A DNA stretch of 45,285 nucleotides from Metabacillus bambusae (GTDB lineage: Bacteria; Bacillota; Bacilli; Bacillales; Bacillaceae). Below are positions 33,656 through 43,029 of this stretch, one piece after another; within the stretch, counting starts at the first letter, position 1, and each line of letters starts with the position of its first letter. Position numbers and translations under genes: made by a program. The notes under the pieces are model-generated. The model saw only the letters and a list, made by a program, of their open reading frames with translations. It was not told where the DNA came from and searched no databases. The stretch covers positions 1-45,285 of the forward strand of contig NZ_JAGDEL010000037.1 of NCBI RefSeq assembly GCF_017497975.1, read 5' to 3'.

Positions 33656-35040
33656 AAAATCATCTGCGCCACACACTCCACATGCGCAGTATGCGGAAAC
33701 ATATCCACCGGCTGAATATACTCAACCTTATAATCCTTGGACAAATAATCAATATCTTTAGCGAGTGTCGAAGGATTACATGAAACATAAACGAACTTCT
33801 TCGGCTTTACCTTCTTTATCGCATCCAACAACTTATGATCACAACCAGTCCTCGGAGGATCCACCACAACAACATCGGGACGCCATCCCTCATCAACCCA
33901 TTTTGGAAGCCAATGTTCCGCAGTTCCTGTTACATAGGTCGCATTCTCAATTTCATGCCTTTTTGCATTATACTGGGCATCAATAATCGCTGCTTCAATT
34001 GTATCCATTCCACGAACTTCGCTTGCTCCACTTGCTAGCCATAACCCAATTGTTCCTACACCACAATATGCATCAGCAATTTTTTCCTTTCCAGTAAGGT
34101 TTGCTGCTTTTTTCACCTCGTCGTATAGCTTAACGGTTTGGACAGGATTTAGCTGGAAGAAGGCACGTGCTGAAAGTTCGAAGCTAAGGTCTCCAAGTGT
34201 TTCTTGGATTACCTCCTCACCACTAAGGTGAATTGTTTTTTCACCAAAGATAAGCGAGGTCTTGTTTCCATTGATATTTTGCACGAGTGATTTTACTTCT
34301 GGTAATCTTTTTTGAATTTCGGCCATAATTAATTTTTTACGCGGCACTTCCTTTTGGGTTGTAATTAGAACAACTTGAACTTCTCCTGATTGGAAGCCTG
34401 CACGGGTCACAATTGTTCGAACAATTCCTTTACGTTTTCGTTCATCATAGATTGGTACATCGAAGTCTTCGAGGATTTGTTTAACTTCCTCTGACACTTT
34501 ATTTGTTAATGGATGCTGTACCATACAATTCTGAATCGGAATTAATCGGTGTGAGTCAAGACCATATAAGCCTGCAATGACTTTCCCATTTTTTTGTTGG
34601 CCGACTTGGAATTGACTTTTGTTGCGGTAATTCCAAGGCTCTTCCATTCCAATGGTTGGACGAATATCAAGCTTATCTACCTTAAGCTTTGTATGACGTT
34701 CCATCGACTGCACAACAATATCCCGTTTTTCCTTAAGCTGTTGGTCATAAGCCAAATGCTGAAGCTGACAGCCTCCACACTCTTCATAGATTGGACATGG
34801 TGGTTTTACGCGGAAAGGTGATTGCTTACGAATTTTTTTTACTATTCCTTCTGCAAATTTCGGTTGAATCTTTGTTGCTTCAACAAGGACCTCTTCACCT
34901 GGAAGCGCACCAGGTACGAAGACAACCTGCCTTTTAAAGTATCCAACCCCTTCTCCATTGATACCTAGCCTTTTAATTGTTAACGGAAAAGTTTGACCTT
35001 GGGTTATTTTTATTTGATTGTCCTGCTTTTTATCTTTCAT
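33631..35040 (-). CDS. rlmD: 23S rRNA (uracil-C5)-methyltransferase RlmD/RlmCD family (YfjO-like)
   Basis: Forms 5-methyluridine in 23S rRNA. The N-terminal TRAM domain (about 12-72) is followed by an iron-sulfur cysteine cluster (C82, C88, C91 in [15 protein letters not shown]) and a Rossmann methyltransferase domain with [27 protein letters not shown] and the catalytic cysteine in [10 protein letters not shown] near residue 423. Its neighbours, a DNA-3-methyladenine glycosylase and pdaA, are those of B. subtilis yfjO rather than of its paralogue yefA (rlmCD). The glycosylase gene lies 18 bases upstream, so the two form an operon. Confidence 0.88.
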   Translation of the reverse strand: MKDKKQDNQIKITQGQTFPLTIKRLGINGEGVGYFKRQVVFVPGALPGEEVLVEATKIQPKFAEGIVKKIRKQSPFRVKPPCPIYEECGGCQLQHLAYDQQLKEKRDIVVQSMERHTKLKVDKLDIRPTIGMEEPWNYRNKSQFQVGQQKNGKVIAGLYGLDSHRLIPIQNCMVQHPLTNKVSEEVKQILEDFDVPIYDERKRKGIVRTIVTRAGFQSGEVQVVLITTQKEVPRKKLIMAEIQKRLPEVKSLVQNINGNKTSLIFGEKTIHLSGEEVIQETLGDLSFELSARAFFQLNPVQTVKLYDEVKKAANLTGKEKIADAYCGVGTIGLWLASGASEVRGMDTIEAAIIDAQYNAKRHEIENATYVTGTAEHWLPKWVDEGWRPDVVVVDPPRTGCDHKLLDAIKKVKPKKFVYVSCNPSTLAKDIDYLSKDYKVEYIQPVDMFPHTAHVECVAQMILKEEAGSR

Positions 35041-35058
35041 TATTAAAACGCTCCGTTT

Positions 35059-35925
35059 CTACTCGATGCTTCTCCATAAATATAATGTGGCGTAGCTTAA
35101 ATATGGCGCCCATTGCTTACTATATTGATCCATTTCCTCACTTGTTGGCTTCTTCTCAAGGTTGAAATGCTTTTGAATGGCTTTTTGAATTCCAATATCA
35201 GCTTTTGGAAAAAGGTTTGGTCGACCCAATCCAGCTAATAATAGGTTTTGAACTGTCCAAGGACCAATCCCCCGTACTTTGATTAACTTTTTCATAATCT
35301 CATCATCAGACAGCATGTCCAGTTCTGTTAAATTTAACGTACCCTCTGCAATTAAACGTGATGTATCAATGACATATTCTGCTTTTCTTCCACTGAATTG
35401 CAAAGCCTTTAAGTCTTCGTACTCTAAAGCTGCTATCGTTTCCGGTTTTGGATAAAACCAAACATCGTCAATTTGATAGCCAAATGTAGTGACAAATCGT
35501 TTTGTTAATGTGTGAGCAAACGCTAAATTCAACTGTTGATGGATGATACATTTCATTAAACAGCTATAAAGATTAAATTCTAACACAATTGGTGTCCCTG
35601 TGTGCTGTTGAAAGATTTCTGCAATGTTTGTTGTTTGAAAGTGTAAGCCAAGTGTATGTAATGAAAAATCCCACTGAAATATTCTTTGCATTTCCTTTAA
35701 TGCAAGTTCTTTCACACGATCATCACTTCCACTAATTTCAAAGCTAGGTTTCATTGTTGAACCAACCGCTTGAACTTTTATGACAAAAGGATTTTCGTCT
35801 ATGACTACTGGAACCTTTATAAATTTATCTTCTTTATTAAGAAAAATAACAGGATCTAATGAAAGTCGATCTAACGCTAGATTAAAATCATATGGACCAT
35901 CGATTGCGACAATTTCCTTCCACAT
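35059..35925 (-). CDS. yfjP: DNA-3-methyladenine glycosylase (YfjP-like, HhH-GPD)
   Basis: Excises alkylated bases in base-excision repair. An AlkA_N-like beta domain (about 1-90) precedes the HhH-GPD domain: a conserved helix with IIHQQLNLAFA (about 127-137), the helix-hairpin-helix VRGIGPWTVQNLLL (about 217-230), and the catalytic aspartate D243 in FPKADIGIQ. The length of 288 matches B. subtilis YfjP (about 287). It lacks the Ada regulatory domain. It forms a two-gene operon with rlmD downstream, 18 bases apart. Confidence 0.88.
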   Translation of the reverse strand: MWKEIVAIDGPYDFNLALDRLSLDPVIFLNKEDKFIKVPVVIDENPFVIKVQAVGSTMKPSFEISGSDDRVKELALKEMQRIFQWDFSLHTLGLHFQTTNIAEIFQQHTGTPIVLEFNLYSCLMKCIIHQQLNLAFAHTLTKRFVTTFGYQIDDVWFYPKPETIAALEYEDLKALQFSGRKAEYVIDTSRLIAEGTLNLTELDMLSDDEIMKKLIKVRGIGPWTVQNLLLAGLGRPNLFPKADIGIQKAIQKHFNLEKKPTSEEMDQYSKQWAPYLSYATLYLWRSIE

Positions 35926-35996
35926 TACTTTCGCATCCTTTGCTTCTTTTTACTGCCTATTATAGCATTTTATGTAATGTTTGCTTTCAACCTAAT

Positions 35997-36027
35997 AAAA
36001 AACCCTTTGAGACATATCATCAAAGGG
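35997..36027 (-). terminator. Terminator of pdaA
   Basis: CCCTTTGA pairs with TCAAAGGG across a 9-nt loop and is followed by six T residues on the minus strand. The pdaA stop codon lies inside the stem. Confidence 0.85.
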
Positions 36028-36826
36028 AAAATAAATAAGGGTGATCGATCATTTTATTGATCATCAAATCATCCAAGCTTTTAAAAATATAGCCTTGCTT
36101 CTCTAAATCAACAATTGCTTGATCAAGTGCTTCAGCATTATCTTTCGAAACTGTGTGCAGTAAAAGAATCGACCCAGGATGAATTTGGCGCATTATATTA
36201 TCGTAAGAGTATTTCCAGCCCTTTTGTGCATCAACTTTCCAATCTATAAATGCTAAAGACCAAAAGACAGTTGTGTAACCAAGCTCCTTAGATTTAGCGA
36301 GAACACGTTCACTAAAGATCCCCCTAGGTGGACGCAGATAGCTCATCCCCTTTTGACCAGTAAGTTCCTCAACTTTTAATCGTACTGACTCAAGTTCCTC
36401 TTTGAGTTGCTGATCACTTTGTGTTGTTAAATCAGGATGAAGCCATGAGTGATTACCAACGATATGCCCTTCCTTTACCATGCGTTTTACCAATTCTGGT
36501 TCAGTGTTTATATAATGACCTGTGATGAAAAATGTAGCAGGAACATTTCGTTGTTTTAATACATCAAGTACTTTAGCTGTATATCCATTTTCATAGCCAT
36601 TATCAAACGTTAAATATATTTCCTTTTTTGTAGGGTCACCTAAATAAAACGAGCCATATTTACTTAATAGGTCATCTAATTCTTTACCAGCAGAGGCAGG
36701 CTCATGATTTTGACTCTTTTTAAATCCCCAATGAATTGGTTTATTAGATTGTGCGGAAACAGTGCTCATAAAAAGAAAAGTGAGACAAAATAAACTAACA
36801 GTAACAGCGATGGACCATTTTTTCAT
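36020..36826 (-). CDS. pdaA: Peptidoglycan N-acetylmuramic acid deacetylase PdaA
   Basis: Deacetylates N-acetylmuramic acid, a step in making muramic-delta-lactam in the spore cortex. A signal peptide (about 1-25, ending STVSA) leads to a NodB polysaccharide-deacetylase domain (about 65-255). Motif 1 is TFDNGYE with D75, and motif 2 is HIVGNHSWLHPD with H126 and H130; further motifs are YLRPPRG and SILLLHTVS. TFDNGYE in place of the common TFDDG is the PdaA hallmark. The 268-residue length matches B. subtilis PdaA (263). It implies a spore former. B. subtilis pdaA is likewise near yfjO and yfjP. Confidence 0.92.
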   Translation of the reverse strand: MKKWSIAVTVSLFCLTFLFMSTVSAQSNKPIHWGFKKSQNHEPASAGKELDDLLSKYGSFYLGDPTKKEIYLTFDNGYENGYTAKVLDVLKQRNVPATFFITGHYINTEPELVKRMVKEGHIVGNHSWLHPDLTTQSDQQLKEELESVRLKVEELTGQKGMSYLRPPRGIFSERVLAKSKELGYTTVFWSLAFIDWKVDAQKGWKYSYDNIMRQIHPGSILLLHTVSKDNAEALDQAIVDLEKQGYIFKSLDDLMINKMIDHPYLFSL

Positions 36827-37005
36827 CTTAGTTCTCTCCTCATTATTGTCATTATGTATAGTGTTTATTTAGAGAGAATTTCCATACTGAAAAAAAATTC
36901 CAAGGATATTTGTTCTGGGGTATTTTAAAGAGGTTTGATGAATTAGTTTATGACCAACTCTGACTATGTGGCTCAAACTTGGTGCTTGTCATGTTCGGAG
37001 TTAGT

Positions 37006-37131
37006 TGTCCGTTTTCCTTCGCTGTTGTGTCAATTTCAGTATTCATTGCGTCTGTTTTGCTCTTTGTCGCGTCAATTTCAGTATTCGTTGCGTCAGTTTC
37101 CTTCTTTATCGCGTCAATTCCGCTCTTCGTT
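37006..37131. repeat. 21-bp tandem array, six units, downstream of fumarase
   Basis: Six consecutive units of exactly 21 bp begin at 37006, 37027, 37048, 37069, 37090 and 37111; most begin GCGTC(A/T)(A/G)TTT. Units alternate in their second half, giving a 42-bp higher-order period. On the minus strand the units read as heptads ending in Ile- or Thr-Asp-Ala, but no start or RBS supports translation. This is the only notable content of the 36827-37242 gap besides a terminator. Confidence 0.85.
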
Positions 37132-37193
37132 GAGTATTTCCTACATCACATACTCTTTAGTGTTCATTATGTCATTTCCAACCACTCACAACA

Positions 37194-37228
37194 TAAAAAA
37201 AGAAGACCTAGGTCACCCAAAGTCTTCT
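37194..37228 (-). terminator. Terminator of the fumarase gene
   Basis: AGAAGAC pairs with GTCTTCT across a 14-nt loop and is followed by seven T residues on the minus strand. Confidence 0.75.
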
Positions 37229-37242
37229 TCTCCATCAAATAT

Positions 37243-38781
37243 TTATTTAAATACCGGCTCTTTGAATTGCGCAAGCTTCTCTAATGAAGATTTATCAACA
37301 TCTGCATGCAGACTATTACCATGAGAGTCCATTGTAACAACAGCGGTAAAGCCTTCTACTTTCAAGTGCCACATTGCTTCTGGTATACCGAATTGCATAA
37401 GGTCGACACCTTCAACAGATTTGATACAATCTGCATAGTATTGAGCAGCTCCACCAATAGCATTTAAGTACACTCCACCGTGCTCACTTAGAGCTTTTAA
37501 TGTTTTTGGTCCCATGCCACCTTTACCAATAACTGCTCGAATTCCGAAGCGCTTCATTATGTCACCTTGATAAGGTTCCTCACGAATACTTGTTGTTGGC
37601 CCAGCTGCTTTTACATGATAGTTGCCGTCTTCATCCTTCATCATAACAGGACCACAGTGGTAAATAACCTGTCCATTTAAATCAACTGGTGAGTCGTTTT
37701 CAGAAAGATATTTATGGATCGCGTCACGTCCTGTATACATCATACCGTTAATTCGAACAACGTCTCCAACTTTTAGCTCTCTAATTTTCTCTTCTGTAAT
37801 TGGTGCTTCAAGAACAACCTCTCTCGTTTGAAGACTTTGTTCTTTAGTTGCTGCCACTTCATCATGACCAAAATCAATCTCTTCTCCATCTTGGTATAGC
37901 CACTCATTAATTGAACCATTTTTAGGATCAATGAATACACCAAGTCGACGATATGCCCAACAATTGTAGGCAACAGATACAAAGAAGCTTGCTGGGATAC
38001 GGTTGATTACACCAATTTTACAGCCAAGTAATGTTGTTTCTCCACCGAAGCCCATTGTCCCAATTCCTAGTTCATTTGCATGTTCCACCACATATTCTTC
38101 AAGCTGACGTAAGTCTTCACGTTCATTTACATCATCTACTCTTCTAAAGAGCTGTTCTTTCGCTAGCTCATAGCCGCTAGTACGATCTCCGCCAATTCCT
38201 ACACCAATAAAGCCTGCACTACAGCCTTGTCCTTGTGCTTGGTAGACAGAGTGCATAATACATTTGCGAATACCATCAAGGTCTCGTCCTGCTTTTCCAA
38301 GACCATCAAGCTCACAAGGTAAGCTGTACTGGATATTTTTATTTTCACAGCCACCGCCTTTTAAAATAAGACGGGCATCAATATAGTCATTTTCCCATTG
38401 CTCAAATTTAATGACAGGTGTACCTTCTCCAAGGTTGTCCCCACTATTATCACCTGAAATTGAATCTACTGAGTTTGGTCGAAGTTTTCCATCTTTGGTT
38501 GCTTGTTCGATTGCACGCTTAATTTCTTTTTTCATCACTAGTTGATTAGCACCAACTGGAACCTTTAATTTAAATGTAGGCAGGCCTGTATCCTGACAAA
38601 TAGGTGAGATATTGTCATCGGCCATTTTTATATTATTCGTTATCGTTGCAAGTGACATCGCTGAACGAGTCCCAGCGCTTTCTCGTTGCTTTGCAGCTGC
38701 AATTGCTCGTCTTACGTCTTTTGGTAAGTTAGTCGATGTTTCTACAATTAGTTGATACATACTTTCATAAAAGTTCTCCAT
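37243..38781 (-). CDS. Class I (iron-sulfur) fumarate hydratase
   Basis: Interconverts fumarate and malate in the TCA cycle using a labile 4Fe-4S cluster. The protein is 512 residues with the alpha and beta parts fused. The N-terminal part has SPICQDTGLPTFKL, the central part GCSAGFIGVGIGGDRTSGYELAK and GTMGFGGETTLLGCKIG, and the C-terminal beta-type domain MYTGRDAIHKYL, YHCGPVM, GPTTSIREEPY and GKGGMG. B. subtilis relies on the class II enzyme CitG, so a class I enzyme indicates different oxygen or iron handling. The gene stands alone, bounded by 21-bp tandem arrays on both sides and its own terminator. Confidence 0.9.
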   Translation of the reverse strand: MENFYESMYQLIVETSTNLPKDVRRAIAAAKQRESAGTRSAMSLATITNNIKMADDNISPICQDTGLPTFKLKVPVGANQLVMKKEIKRAIEQATKDGKLRPNSVDSISGDNSGDNLGEGTPVIKFEQWENDYIDARLILKGGGCENKNIQYSLPCELDGLGKAGRDLDGIRKCIMHSVYQAQGQGCSAGFIGVGIGGDRTSGYELAKEQLFRRVDDVNEREDLRQLEEYVVEHANELGIGTMGFGGETTLLGCKIGVINRIPASFFVSVAYNCWAYRRLGVFIDPKNGSINEWLYQDGEEIDFGHDEVAATKEQSLQTREVVLEAPITEEKIRELKVGDVVRINGMMYTGRDAIHKYLSENDSPVDLNGQVIYHCGPVMMKDEDGNYHVKAAGPTTSIREEPYQGDIMKRFGIRAVIGKGGMGPKTLKALSEHGGVYLNAIGGAAQYYADCIKSVEGVDLMQFGIPEAMWHLKVEGFTAVVTMDSHGNSLHADVDKSSLEKLAQFKEPVFK

Positions 38782-38991
38782 CTCGATTCTCCCCTTTACA
38801 GAACAGCAAGCGTCACGACACTATGTATGGTCTGTGAACGATTAACTGCTTCTTTATTTCGTTTCAGTTTTGTTAACTTTCGGTCTTTTCTCTCAATTTT
38901 TATTATACTCCTTCCGATATTTGTTGAAAAGATGTATTCAAAGCGCTTTCAGATAAGTACAAAAATAACTTTTTGTCTAAGAATCACTTTT

Positions 38992-39096
38992 TATTGTCCG
39001 TTTTTCCTATTATATTGTCCGATTTCCACACTATATTGTCGGACATCAGGATTATATCAACCGAAAACACTAAGATATCGACCGTTCGATAATAAA
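38992..39096. repeat. 21-bp tandem array, five units, upstream of fumarase
   Basis: Five units of exactly 21 bp start at 38992, 39013, 39034, 39055 and 39076, each beginning TAT(T/C)G(T/A)CCG or a close variant. The last two units are more diverged. The sequence differs from the array at 37006-37131 but the period is identical. On the minus strand the units read as heptads containing Ser- or Thr-Asp-Asn. The rest of the 38782-39182 gap shows no gene. Confidence 0.8.
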
Positions 39097-39143
39097 CGAC
39101 ACCTTTCAACAATTTCTCCACCAAATCTGGACTTAAAGACCAA

Positions 39144-39176
39144 TAAAAAAAGAGCCGACACAATTGTGTCCAGCTC
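39144..39176 (-). terminator. Terminator of the SE1561-family gene
   Basis: GAGCTGGACACAATTGTGTCGGCTC forms a near-perfect stem (two G-T or mismatched positions) followed by seven T residues on the minus strand. Confidence 0.88.
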
Positions 39177-39182
39177 TCCCAC

Positions 39183-39371
39183 TTACTTTTCCCAGCCCTT
39201 TTTAAACTGATCATGCTTAAATTCAAGGTCATCAAGCATTTGTAATAAACGATCTATATCATCTACATCAGTAGATTCAGGATCCATTGAGTCAAGAACT
39301 TCTAAAAACATATTTAAGCGATTTTTTAAATAAGATAGTTGTGAATCTTTATCTTGAACTGCGTTACCCAT
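39183..39371 (-). CDS. SE1561 family protein
   Basis: A small helical, acidic protein of 62 residues found across Bacillales. It begins MGNAVQDKDSQLSYLKNRL and contains FLEVLDSMDPESTDVDDIDRLLQMLDDLE, all typical of the family. Function is unknown; the amphipathic helices suggest a protein-binding role. ATG 39371 is preferred because AAGGAGAG lies 6 nt upstream; the longer frame to 39398 lacks a good RBS. It is convergent with nothing and has its own terminator. Confidence 0.75.
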   Translation of the reverse strand: MGNAVQDKDSQLSYLKNRLNMFLEVLDSMDPESTDVDDIDRLLQMLDDLEFKHDQFKKGWEK

Positions 39372-39501
39372 CTTATCTCTCCTTTCAGATAATTTCATCG
39401 TAGCTTAAACGTAATTTTTTGACAACCATATTTCCATCTCCCACCTATGATAACGAATAAGGTTCATGATAAAATGGTTGTTATGCTTGAATAAAAGCGC
39501 T

Positions 39502-39605
39502 AGCGCCTTGATCAGCCCCGACAAGCATAAAACGATCATGAATATAAAGTGTTATTTACCTTCAATTCATGATTGGCTTATGACCTCGAGGGGCTAGGCG
39601 CTGGA
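39502..39605 (+). repeat. Dispersed hairpin repeat, copy B (GCGCC-type)
   Basis: The outer arms TAGCGCCTTGATCAGCCCC and GGGGCTAGGCGCTGG, inner arms ATCATGAAT and ATTCATGAT, and loop TTTACCTTCA match the architecture of 1725-1830. The inner-stem sequence differs from that copy but the pairing is kept. It fills most of the spacer between the SE1561 gene and yfkAB. Confidence 0.8.
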
Positions 39606-39670
39606 GCTAGAGACTAAAACTAAGTAATAAAATTTATACTTTGTTATCCGTTAAATAAAGGAGTAACCTC

Positions 39671-40792
39671 ATGAATGCTATAAAATCTGTAAAACAAATT
39701 ACAACTTCATATGACCCATGGGAAGCTTACTTAGATGTTGAGCAATATGGAAAAATGTCGTTAACAAATATTGAATTCACAACTACTACGCTATGCAATA
39801 TGCGTTGTGAGCATTGTGCTGTTGGCTATACATTACAACCGAAGGATCCTAACGCTCTGCCTCTTGAGCTTCTTTTAAAAAGATTAGACGAAGTACCTAC
39901 ACTCCGTTCAATAAGCATTACCGGTGGTGAACCGATGCTTTCGTTAAAATCAGTTGATCAATACGTTGTTCCTCTTTTAAAGTATGCCCATGAACGTGGA
40001 GTACGTACACAAATAAATTCAAACTTAACACTTGATTTAAAGCGATATGAAAAAATCATTCCTTACTTAGATGTATTACATATATCTCATAATTGGGGTA
40101 CGATTGATGAATTTGTAGAGGTTGGATTTGCTGTGATGGATCGAAAGCCAACCTACCAGCAAAGAGCAGCCTTATTTGAAAGAATGATCGAAAATAGCCG
40201 CGCACTCGTTAAAGCAGGTGTGATTGTATCAGCTGAAACAATGCTAAATAAGCGGACACTCCCCTATATAGAAAAGATTCATAAACAAATCGTTGAAGAG
40301 ATGCTTTGTCAGCGCCATGAAATCCATCCTATGTATCCAAGCGATTTTGCAAGTAGCTTAGAAACGCTATCTTTATCAGAGATGAGAGAAGCAATTCATC
40401 ATTTATTAAATATTCGTGATGATAATGTCTGGATGCTATTTGGAACATTACCGTTTTATGCATGCAGTAATGAAAATGTTGATTTAGAATTAATTAAACG
40501 CCTTCGTCAAAGTAAAAACGTAACAGTGCGAAATGACCCTGACGGCCGCTCACGTCTTAATGTTAATATTTTTGATGGAAGTATTATCGTTACTGACTTT
40601 GGTGATGCACCTGCATTAGGTAATATTCAAGATAATACGCTCCAATCTGCATACGATAAATGGATGGAGTCTAAATTAGCGAAGTCACTTAATTGCCATT
40701 GCCCTGCAGTAAAATGTCTAGGACCAAATATACTTGTAAAGAATAGCTATTATCAAGATGTTGATTTTTCTGCACGAAAATCAAATATATAA
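39671..40792 (+). CDS. yfkAB: Radical SAM/CxCxxxxC protein YfkAB
   Basis: The protein is 373 residues. Radical SAM cluster motif C42-x3-C46-x2-C49 (TLCNMRCEHCAV), SAM-binding ITGGEPML, and a C-terminal CHCPAVKC motif (C-x-C-x4-C) that probably holds a second cluster, as in SPASM-like proteins. B. subtilis annotates the equivalent as YfkAB. The substrate is unknown; relatives modify peptides or proteins. RBS AAAGGAG precedes the ATG. yfkC begins 9 bases after the stop, so the two form an operon ending at the terminator near 41665. Confidence 0.88.
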   Translation: MNAIKSVKQITTSYDPWEAYLDVEQYGKMSLTNIEFTTTTLCNMRCEHCAVGYTLQPKDPNALPLELLLKRLDEVPTLRSISITGGEPMLSLKSVDQYVVPLLKYAHERGVRTQINSNLTLDLKRYEKIIPYLDVLHISHNWGTIDEFVEVGFAVMDRKPTYQQRAALFERMIENSRALVKAGVIVSAETMLNKRTLPYIEKIHKQIVEEMLCQRHEIHPMYPSDFASSLETLSLSEMREAIHHLLNIRDDNVWMLFGTLPFYACSNENVDLELIKRLRQSKNVTVRNDPDGRSRLNVNIFDGSIIVTDFGDAPALGNIQDNTLQSAYDKWMESKLAKSLNCHCPAVKCLGPNILVKNSYYQDVDFSARKSNI

Positions 40793-40801
40793 GGTGACCA
40801 A

Positions 40802-41653
40802 ATGGAGCAATTAAAAGAACTCATGGGTTTGAAAGTATTTCATATTTTACTTGTTGCAGTTATTTTATGGATTAGTGTTTTTCTCATTAATATTATTATC
40901 GGTAAATTTTTCCAAAAGACAAACTTTATTGAAGAACGCAAAGAAAAAACGATTGAGAGTATGATCCGGTCTCTAACTAAATATACAGCCTCAATTAGTT
41001 TTATTTTGTATGTAGTTTCTCAATTTGTTGATAATTTTGGCTCAATTATTGCTGGTGCTGGGGTCGCTGGAATTATCATTGGTTTTGGCGCACAAAGCCT
41101 TATAAAGGATATACTAGCCGGAATGTTTTTGATCTATGAAAAACAGATTCACCAAGGTGACTTTATCACAATTAATAATACCTTTAATGGGACAGTTGAA
41201 GAAATTGGCCTTCGCTCTTTAAAGGTACGTGAATGGAGTGGAAAGCTTCTAACCATTAGTAACGGGGAAATTAAACAAATCCAAAATTACAATATCGACA
41301 GAATGAGGGTAATTGAACGCGTGGTCGTAAGGTTTCGAGAAAATCCAGAAAAAGTATGGTCAGTCCTCGAGAAGGCATGTGAAAAAATTAATCAAGAATA
41401 TGACCACTGTTTAAAACGAGATCAAGACAATTGTGTTATTGAGCCCTTTCAACTATTCGGTATGACTTCATTAAATGCTGGATATCACGGTTATGAGTAT
41501 ACGATTACTGGACTTGTTGATGATCAAGTGTATTGGAGTACTGCTAAAGAAGCAAGAAAGATAATTGCCCAAACACTTTATGATGAAAAAATTGGTCTTG
41601 CAGAGGAGCAAATATTACTAAATCAATATGAAGACTCTAGCTCAAGATTATAA
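40802..41653 (+). CDS. yfkC: MscS-family mechanosensitive channel (YfkC-like)
   Basis: The protein is 283 residues. TM1 (about 12-33) and TM2 (about 58-78) are followed by the pore-lining TM3 (about 82-115) with the glycine/alanine-rich IIAGAGVAGIIIGFGAQSLIKDI typical of MscS. Next come the beta domain (GDFITINNTFNGTVEEIGLRSLKVR, ISNGEIKQIQNYN) and a C-terminal alpha/beta domain. It is expected to release solutes on hypo-osmotic shock; small MscS-like proteins may also contribute to signalling. It is co-transcribed with yfkAB as in B. subtilis. Confidence 0.88.
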   Translation: MEQLKELMGLKVFHILLVAVILWISVFLINIIIGKFFQKTNFIEERKEKTIESMIRSLTKYTASISFILYVVSQFVDNFGSIIAGAGVAGIIIGFGAQSLIKDILAGMFLIYEKQIHQGDFITINNTFNGTVEEIGLRSLKVREWSGKLLTISNGEIKQIQNYNIDRMRVIERVVVRFRENPEKVWSVLEKACEKINQEYDHCLKRDQDNCVIEPFQLFGMTSLNAGYHGYEYTITGLVDDQVYWSTAKEARKIIAQTLYDEKIGLAEEQILLNQYEDSSSRL

Positions 41654-41664
41654 ATGTATAAATA

Positions 41665-41697
41665 AGAACTGAATCCGAAAAATTCAGTTCTATTTTT
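41665..41697 (+). terminator. Terminator of the yfkAB-yfkC operon
   Basis: A perfect 10-bp stem AGAACTGAAT/ATTCAGTTCT with a 7-nt loop is followed by TATTTTT on the plus strand. Confidence 0.88.
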
Positions 41698-41710
41698 CTG
41701 CTTACCTACT

Positions 41711-42958
41711 CTATTCATCGTAAAGTTTAATCACATCAATATTTTCCAACCACTTTTTAGCATTGGCACCATTCGTATCTGAAATCCATATATCGCGATT
41801 CTCATCGGTTATTGACTTCCCTCTAAACCAAATGAGCTTTTTGGCAGTTCGAATACTCATTGGATTATAATCGCCAAAGCCTACTGCTGGCTTGGATATT
41901 CTCTCCTGCTTGTTATTATCAATATGTACTGAGTACAGTGAAGGTAATGGATGTTCATTAAAGTCATTTGACCATTCCTTTTCTTTTACTCTGGAAGTAA
42001 CAATTGAATGGTCATTAATCCATGTGAAATCTAGCTCTGTGTAATTTTTCGGGGTAAGTGAGCCTGATACTGGCATTTCTTTAATCTTCAAATCTTTATC
42101 TTTAAAACCAAATACAATTCTACCGCCTCCAGCAATATAGGCGATGCTATCTTTTGTTGGTGCCCATTTTGGTTCACCAACTCCAAATATCACTTCATCT
42201 AATACTTCAAATTTTTCCCCTTCTCTTGAAATGACACAAAGCATATTACTATCCATCGACCAGGAAGCTGTTGGTGAAACTATAAAGGAAATCCACTTGT
42301 TACTAGGTGAGAAGTCAAATTTATCGGCATATACTGCAATGATTTTCCTATTATTAACACCAACTTCTTTCGGCAGGGTAAAGAAAGGATCTACACCACC
42401 AAATAAAATAATATCATCGTAAGAATTATTCACCTTTTTAGTATAAAGAAGCGCACTTGTCCATCCATCTGGTCGGAGTACTCCGGCAGATGAAAGTAAA
42501 AATCCACTTCCATCAGGTAACCAGGTGTAACTGTCAACACCAGTTGCAACATTATAAAATTGTTTAAGGTCTGATATGTTTAGAATTCCCTTTGCATTAA
42601 AAGCAATAACATTTTTACTTGGTGACCATGATGGAGAATATCCATCATAAAAAATTTTCTTCTTTTCCCTAGTTTCAATATGATAAGCCCATACTTCAAC
42701 CTGTTGTCCATTTTCTTGTTCTTCAGAGGAATTTTCAATTTGATATGCTAGCCATTTTCCATCATGTGACCATTGAAGAGTAGGATAAACTCTCCCTGTA
42801 TTCGTAATTTGTTTTTCTTCACCATTAACCAATGTCCACAGATTACCATCACGTATAAACGCAATTTTAAGATCTTTTAGTTCAGACATACCCTCAGCTA
42901 TTATTATTTTTGGAGAAAGTATTGTCATAATAATCACAAAGAAAATAACTCTATACAT
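41711..42958 (-). CDS. Exported TolB-like beta-propeller protein
   Basis: The protein is 415 residues with a signal peptide (about 1-22, ending IIAEG) and a six-bladed WD40/PD40-type propeller. Repeated blade motifs are visible: LQWSHDGKWLAYQ, PSWSPSKNVIAFN, YTWLPDGSGFLLS, FDFSPSNKWISFI and PKWAPTKDSIAYI. These match TolB-like PD40 repeats. There is no catalytic domain, so it likely binds a cell-envelope ligand or protein. RBS AAGGAG lies about 9 nt before the ATG. It is inserted between yfkC and yfkD homologues relative to my memory of the B. subtilis order, and is convergent with yfkC. Confidence 0.75.
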   Translation of the reverse strand: MYRVIFFVIIMTILSPKIIIAEGMSELKDLKIAFIRDGNLWTLVNGEEKQITNTGRVYPTLQWSHDGKWLAYQIENSSEEQENGQQVEVWAYHIETREKKKIFYDGYSPSWSPSKNVIAFNAKGILNISDLKQFYNVATGVDSYTWLPDGSGFLLSSAGVLRPDGWTSALLYTKKVNNSYDDIILFGGVDPFFTLPKEVGVNNRKIIAVYADKFDFSPSNKWISFIVSPTASWSMDSNMLCVISREGEKFEVLDEVIFGVGEPKWAPTKDSIAYIAGGGRIVFGFKDKDLKIKEMPVSGSLTPKNYTELDFTWINDHSIVTSRVKEKEWSNDFNEHPLPSLYSVHIDNNKQERISKPAVGFGDYNPMSIRTAKKLIWFRGKSITDENRDIWISDTNGANAKKWLENIDVIKLYDE

Positions 42959-43029
42959 ACCCTTGCACTCCTTATCGAAACTATAGACATTAAAAGGTAA
43001 GCTGTTTTCGAAAGACTTTTTCTAAAAAA

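Noticed and set aside
36950-37324. Plus-strand open frames of 124 and 101 codons across the 21-bp array
   Set aside because: They are open only because the 21-bp period keeps the frame clear of stops. They also overlap the fumarase gene end and its terminator and have no family similarity.
38984-39235. Minus-strand 83-codon frame across the second 21-bp array
   Set aside because: Explained by the array's period; it overlaps the SE1561 gene in another frame and has no supporting RBS.
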